A stretch of DNA of 9,621 nucleotides from Bacteroidales bacterium (GTDB taxonomy: Bacteria > Bacteroidota > Bacteroidia > Bacteroidales > WCHB1-69), in NCBI GenBank assembly GCA_016285615.1, contig JAEERB010000092.1, positions 1-9,621 of the forward strand. Reading direction: 5' to 3'. The notes under the pieces are model-generated. The model saw nothing but the letters and a program-made list of their open reading frames with translations, searched no databases and had not been told where the DNA came from. A program made the translations under genes and the position numbers. Positions 6,772 to 9,621 of the stretch are shown one piece after another. Within the stretch, counting starts at the first letter, position 1, and each line of letters begins with the position of its first letter.

Positions 6772-7428
6772 ATGAAAGCTGTAAAATTTTTATTGTTGGC
6801 ATTAATTGCCTGCACAGTATGCTTAACTTCCTGCAAAAAACCTGATCCTAAAGAAGATCCTGTAGATCCGAAAGAAACTCCTGCTGGTACATTCAAAGCT
6901 ACCTTCGGTGAGCAAGAATGGACAGTAAAAACCTCTGATTGCGGTATTGTAGACAATAGTGGTGACCAATGCTTATTTGTTAATGTTTCGCCTAACGATT
7001 TTTCAGAGCTGCCTATGCTTTATTTCATGCTTAAAGCTGAAACCGGTCGTCACATGGCATCTACTGATCCTCATTTGTTTATGATGTATTATAAGGCAAG
7101 CGCATTCAATTTGAACTTCAATGGTCAACCTCTTAATAACTTAGGTGATTATTGGGCAGGTAATGGTCCTATTCCTATGGGTAATGTTACTATTGAAATC
7201 TCCGCTCTTGATGTTAGCACCTTGAAGGTGTCTATGAAAGGTCAAGGCACTTGCTGGGAAGCTCCCACATACATCCGTGCATACAACGAAGGACGTGAAG
7301 AAATTGTTCCGTTGGATTTCAATTTTGAAGCCAAGGAAGTTACTCTTACTCGTCGTGCAACCAAGAGCATGTCTCCTGTAGCTCAAATGGCTATGCAAGC
7401 TGTTGAAACTCTGGAACTGACCAAATAA
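6772..7428 (+). CDS. Lipoprotein of unknown function
   Basis: This 218-residue protein starts with a lipoprotein signal peptide: a MKAVK charged start, a hydrophobic core, and the lipobox LTSC with Cys21 as the lipidated residue. After Cys21 a flexible Lys/Asp/Pro-rich linker contains two imperfect repeats, DPKEDP and DPKETP. The mature domain begins GTFKATFGEQEWTV. Its 'F-A-x-F/I-x-G/E-x-x-W' opening is reminiscent of small beta-rich Bacteroidota lipoproteins (for example DUF6252-like), but I cannot assign a family. It ends VAQMAMQAVETLELTK. The protein is probably anchored in the inner or outer membrane, and the sequence does not decide which face. It is a monocistronic unit with its own promoter and a strong terminator. 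The gene is richer in A/T and in T-ending codons than the genes on either side, which could reflect high expression or different ancestry. Confidence 0.8.
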   Translation: MKAVKFLLLALIACTVCLTSCKKPDPKEDPVDPKETPAGTFKATFGEQEWTVKTSDCGIVDNSGDQCLFVNVSPNDFSELPMLYFMLKAETGRHMASTDPHLFMMYYKASAFNLNFNGQPLNNLGDYWAGNGPIPMGNVTIEISALDVSTLKVSMKGQGTCWEAPTYIRAYNEGREEIVPLDFNFEAKEVTLTRRATKSMSPVAQMAMQAVETLELTK

Positions 7429-7447
7429 GAATAATTAAATAACATAC

Positions 7448-7479
7448 AAAGACGGGGTAGCAATATCCCGTCTTTTTTT
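7448..7479 (+). terminator. Intrinsic terminator after the lipoprotein gene
   Basis: AAAGACGGG (7448-7456) pairs perfectly with CCCGTCTTT (7467-7475) around a 10-nt loop. It is followed by an unbroken T-run to 7479. It begins 19 nt after the lipoprotein stop and is the best terminator in the window. Confidence 0.9.
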
Positions 7480-7496
7480 ATGGAAGAGAAGAAGAA

Positions 7497-8177
7497 ATGG
7501 AAGAAATCTCATTTTGGGGCATCCCTTTGATATACTGGCTGTTGGTGGCTGCGTTCGTGTTGCCAAGGATTCCGTATGTGGGCAAGTTTTTCAATGTCAT
7601 CAATACGGGCATCCATGAGCTGGGCCATGCGCTGATGGCGCTGGTTTTGCAAGGGCAGGTGCTCAAAATCGAGCTGTTTGGCGACACGTCGGGCAGTGCC
7701 GTTACCAAGTCGGCCAATCGCTTTACGGCGATGTTGGTCTCTTTGAGCGGCTATCTGTTTGCTTCTGCAGTGGCCTATCTGGCCTTCTATCTCATCCATG
7801 TCGGCTATGTGCAACATTTTATCATTGGCCTGTCGCTGGTATTCCTGTTGATGTTGATTCTGTGGGTGCGCAACTGGTTCGGCGTTATCTGGGTGGTGTT
7901 GTTCGTTGCCTTGAACGGCTTCCTGATTTATTACGGTAATGCATTGTATATCAATATCGCTGCACTGTTCTATGCCGTCATGATTCTCATCGAGTCGGTA
8001 TGGTCCACGCTGGTGGTGCTCTTTCTGTCGGTAGTGAATCCCGATGCCGCCGGTGATGCCGCCAACCTGAAAAAGCAAACCCATGTGCCCGCCTTCATCT
8101 GGGCGCTGCTCTTTGTGGCGTTTGCGGGTTTTATCGCATACAAAGTGGTTGTCGGTTATCTTTTGCCCATGTTCTAA
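7497..8177 (+). CDS. M50B-like zinc metalloprotease, membrane
   Basis: This 226-residue membrane protein carries the zinc-protease motif HELGH at residues 40-44, within TGIHELGHALMALVLQG near the start of a hydrophobic helix. A second conserved acidic site, NPDAAGDA (181-188), plausibly gives the third zinc ligand (Asp187), as in M50B-type proteins. About six further hydrophobic segments follow, and the protein ends GYLLPMF. M50-family members cut substrates within or near the membrane; no substrate is indicated here. The start at ATG 7497 follows the purine-rich stretch GAAGAGAAGAAG, which could serve as a ribosome site. The gene starts only 17 nt after the T-run of the preceding terminator, and no promoter is evident between them. 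Confidence 0.85.
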   Translation: MEEISFWGIPLIYWLLVAAFVLPRIPYVGKFFNVINTGIHELGHALMALVLQGQVLKIELFGDTSGSAVTKSANRFTAMLVSLSGYLFASAVAYLAFYLIHVGYVQHFIIGLSLVFLLMLILWVRNWFGVIWVVLFVALNGFLIYYGNALYINIAALFYAVMILIESVWSTLVVLFLSVVNPDAAGDAANLKKQTHVPAFIWALLFVAFAGFIAYKVVVGYLLPMF

Positions 8178-8180
8178 TGA

Positions 8181-8197
8181 TAGTTTTTAGTTGTTAG
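8181..8197 (+). repeat. Left inverted-repeat arm flanking the four-helix-bundle gene
   Basis: The 17-nt TAGTTTTTAGTTGTTAG has AGTT at 8182 and 8189, a 7-nt period. Its reverse complement matches 8560-8576 at 16 of 17 positions and 8581-8597 at 15 of 17. It starts 4 nt after the metalloprotease stop and ends 14 nt before the ATG at 8212. Confidence 0.75.
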
Positions 8198-8211
8198 AAA
8201 ATTTTTTTAAG

Positions 8212-8577
8212 ATGAAATCAAGTGATTATAAACAATTGAAGGTGTGGCAGAAAGCAATCGATTTGACGGTGGAAGTTTATAAGCTTGTCAAGCATCTGCC
8301 TAAAGAAGAAACGTATGTATTGTCAGATCAGATGCGAAGAGCAGTGGTTTCAATACCTTCCAACATCGCAGAAGGTCAGGGGCGAAATTCAAGCAAGGAA
8401 TTTCTGCAGTTTTTATCAATAGCGAGAGGGTCTCTGTGGGAGTTGGGAACACAAATGGAAATATGTGAACAACTTGGTTATTTAGATAAGCGACAAATGA
8501 CTAAAGCATATGAATTGATTATTGAGATTGGCAAGATGCTTAATGCCCTTTCCAACTCTCTAAAAACTAAAAACTAG
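8212..8577 (+). CDS. Four-helix-bundle protein (23S rRNA intervening-sequence/S23 family)
   Basis: This 121-residue, all-helical small protein matches the S23/IVP family (PF05635, TIGR02436). The opening YKQLKVWQKAIDLTVEVYKL gives helix 1, then LPKEETYVLSDQMRRAVVSIPSNIAEGQGR holds the most conserved block. KEFLQFLSIARGSLWELGTQMEICEQLGYL gives the third region and a C-terminal helix follows. The family was first seen encoded inside intervening sequences of some 23S rRNA genes; related Avd proteins assist diversity-generating retroelements. Free-standing copies such as this one have no settled function. The frame extends back to a TTG at 8191 inside the repeat arm, but ATG 8212 gives the normal family N-terminus. 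The last five codons (LKTKN) and the first two bases of the TAG stop lie in the right repeat arm. It is more AT-rich than the genes around it. I see no promoter box of its own. Confidence 0.9.
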   Translation: MKSSDYKQLKVWQKAIDLTVEVYKLVKHLPKEETYVLSDQMRRAVVSIPSNIAEGQGRNSSKEFLQFLSIARGSLWELGTQMEICEQLGYLDKRQMTKAYELIIEIGKMLNALSNSLKTKN

Positions 8578-8599
8578 AAACTAACAACTTACAACTAAT
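8560..8599 (+). repeat. Right inverted-repeat arms, heptad AACTnnn tandem repeat
   Basis: AACT recurs at exactly 7-nt intervals at 8565, 8572, 8579, 8586 and 8593. The array contains two tandem arms, 8560-8576 and 8581-8597, each complementary to the left arm at 8181-8197 (16/17 and 15/17). The first arm overlaps the end of the four-helix-bundle gene. The second abuts the promoter of the acetyltransferase gene. Confidence 0.8.
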
Positions 8600-8604
8600 A
8601 TTCC

Positions 8605-8612
8605 TATCTTTG
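8605..8612 (+). promoter_or_regulatory. -7 promoter box of the sugar acetyltransferase gene
   Basis: TATCTTTG is an exact TAnnTTTG box 26 nt before ATG 8639. At the expected -33 position (about 8581-8585) there is no TTTG; that place is taken by the heptad repeat. Confidence 0.65.
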
Positions 8613-8638
8613 TACCATTAAACTAAAATTATAACTCA

Positions 8639-9208
8639 ATGTCTTATTTCGTTCACGAATCGTCGTATGTAGATGAGGATTGCCTTATTGGTGAAGGCAC
8701 CAAGATTTGGCATTTCTCGCATATCATGTCCCATTGCCGTATTGGCAAAAACTGCAATATTGGTCAGAATGTGGTCATCTCACCCGAAGTGGTGCTGGGC
8801 AACAACGTGAAAATACAGAACAATGTCTCTGTCTATACGGGTGTTACCTGCGACGATGACGTCTTTCTCGGCCCGTCGATGGTTTTCACCAATGTGATCA
8901 ATCCTCGCAGCGCAGTCTGCCGCAAAGACCAGTACGCACGCACACATGTGGGTAAGGGGGCTTCCATTGGAGCCAATGCCACGGTGGTATGTGGTCACAA
9001 TATCGGTCGCTACGCCTTCATTGGGGCTGGCGCCGTCGTAACGAAAGATGTGCCCGATTACGCCCTGATGGTGGGCAATCCCGCTGTGCAAGTCGGCTGG
9101 ATGAGCGAATACGGCTGCAAACTCTCCTTTGATGAGAACGGTATGGCCACTTGTCCCGAAAGCGGTGAAAAGTACCGTCTGGACAATGGAAAAGTGGTTA
9201 GAATCTAA
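8639..9208 (+). CDS. Hexapeptide-repeat N-acetyltransferase, WbpD/WlbB-like
   Basis: This 189-residue protein has a left-handed beta-helix. Hexapeptide [IV]GxxxxI turns run from about residue 17 ([44 protein letters not shown]) to [34 protein letters not shown] near 150. A short tail follows with two cysteines and a [22 protein letters not shown] end. The sequence closely resembles acetyl-CoA-dependent N-acetyltransferases that act on UDP-2-acetamido-3-amino-2,3-dideoxy-glucuronate (WbpD, WlbB), used for O-antigen or other surface-glycan sugars. These are cytoplasmic homotrimers. Substrate is inferred from family resemblance only: none of the partner genes (dehydrogenase, oxidase, aminotransferase, epimerase) lies in the window. 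It has its own promoter box and is followed 6 nt later by a rhomboid gene, suggesting a two-gene transcript. Confidence 0.88.
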   Translation: MSYFVHESSYVDEDCLIGEGTKIWHFSHIMSHCRIGKNCNIGQNVVISPEVVLGNNVKIQNNVSVYTGVTCDDDVFLGPSMVFTNVINPRSAVCRKDQYARTHVGKGASIGANATVVCGHNIGRYAFIGAGAVVTKDVPDYALMVGNPAVQVGWMSEYGCKLSFDENGMATCPESGEKYRLDNGKVVRI

Positions 9209-9214
9209 CGTTAA

Positions 9215-9621
9215 ATGACTTCAGAAGAGCACCTTTTCGAAAAACGCAAATTCTTTCTGGCTATCGCGCAGACACTGATTGTGATTGGCTTGCTATGGCT
9301 GGTTTTTATTGCTAATCAGGTGTTTATGCTTGGTCTTAACGACTATGGACTGCGTCCGCGAGAATTGTCGGGCTTGGTGGGTATCTTTACATTGCCGTTT
9401 CTTCATGCCGACTACGAACATCTGTTCTCAAACAGTTTACCACTATTTTTTCTGCTGTTTGGCTTGTTTTATTTCTTCCAAGGCAAAGGGTGGCTCATAC
9501 TCCTCATGCATTACCTTATTTCGGGCGTTCTCACGTGGGTAATCGCCATCATGGGTGTCCATATCGGTGCTAGCGGTTTGGTGTACGGATTGGCTTTCTT
9601 TTTGGTTACCATTTCGATTTT
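9215..9621 (+). CDS. Rhomboid-family intramembrane serine protease, N-terminal part
   Basis: The frame is open from ATG 9215 to the window edge, giving 135 codons (MTSEEHLFEKRKFFLAIAQT and onward). After a TM segment at about residues 14-34 come the loop LNDYGLRPREL and the rhomboid signature FLHADYEHLFSNSLPLF (62-78, with His64, His69 and Asn73). Two more TM segments follow, then GASGLVYGL with the candidate catalytic Ser120. The catalytic His in a later helix would lie beyond the window. Members cleave membrane proteins within the bilayer. The layout, with a TM segment before the 'H-x4-H-x3-N' helix, is normal for compact bacterial rhomboids. It lies 6 nt after the acetyltransferase stop, so it is likely co-transcribed with it. 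Confidence 0.88.
   Translation, partial: MTSEEHLFEKRKFFLAIAQTLIVIGLLWLVFIANQVFMLGLNDYGLRPRELSGLVGIFTLPFLHADYEHLFSNSLPLFFLLFGLFYFFQGKGWLILLMHYLISGVLTWVIAIMGVHIGASGLVYGLAFFLVTISI

Noticed and set aside
7509..8084. 191-codon minus-strand open frame opposite the metalloprotease
   Set aside because: It reads the complement of a hydrophobic membrane gene, giving a Gln/His-rich low-sense protein. No promoter or recognisable domain supports it.
8191..8211. TTG start at 8191 for the four-helix-bundle gene
   Set aside because: The extra residues are encoded by the repeat arm and a T-run and do not fit the family, which normally begins a few residues before the conserved LKVWQKA block. ATG 8212 does.
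9285..9542. 85-codon plus-strand open frame near the right edge
   Set aside because: It is out of frame with the rhomboid gene, which shows the HxxxxHxxxN and GASGLVYGL signatures from ATG 9215 to the window edge.
1..9621. tRNA or rRNA genes, CRISPR arrays, insertion sequences, phage or toxin-antitoxin genes
   Set aside because: I saw no cloverleaf-type or rRNA sequence, no regularly spaced long repeats and no transposase, integrase or recombinase. The only tandem arrays are the 7-nt and 9-10-nt ones described.

Overview
The window looks like a stretch of chromosome from a member of the Bacteroidota, most likely order Bacteroidales. Genus is not decided here; Prevotella- or Bacteroides-like is a guess. 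The grounds are four sites matching the Bacteroidota -7 promoter box TAnnTTTG (234-241, 1507-1514, 6703-6710, 8605-8612), A-rich start regions with little Shine-Dalgarno signal, and protein families typical of the group. Every supported gene lies on the + strand.

Left part (1-1471): the last 50 codons of an EamA/DMT-type permease, then two unlike members of the isoprenylcysteine methyltransferase/phospholipid methyltransferase-like membrane family. A promoter before the first of these overlaps, and so argues against, a TTG start at 231. Centre (1542-6535): five tightly packed genes that look like one operon: surE (nucleotidase), a 96-residue membrane protein overlapping surE by 4 nt, a DUF819 membrane protein, argS (arginyl-tRNA synthetase) and an LD-carboxypeptidase whose start overlaps the argS stop. 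A 236-nt gap follows. It holds a GC-rich repeat of 9-10 nt period and an AT-rich promoter region.

Right part (6772-9621): a single lipoprotein gene closed by a clear intrinsic terminator; an M50B-like zinc metalloprotease starting only 17 nt after the terminator T-run; a small four-helix-bundle protein of the 23S rRNA intervening-sequence (S23) family; a WbpD/WlbB-like hexapeptide sugar N-acetyltransferase with its own promoter; and the first 135 codons of a rhomboid-family intramembrane protease cut by the window edge.

Most of the window is ordinary housekeeping sequence. The most notable structure is around the four-helix-bundle gene. It is bracketed by inverted repeats built from a 7-nt AACTnnn unit. 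One 17-nt arm lies just before the gene; two tandem complementary arms lie after it, and the first of these encodes the last five residues and most of the stop codon. This resembles a self-contained cassette, or an rRNA-type intervening sequence sitting outside an rRNA gene. A second point of interest is a short GC-rich interspersed element (6537-6600, with a likely smaller relative at 763-781).
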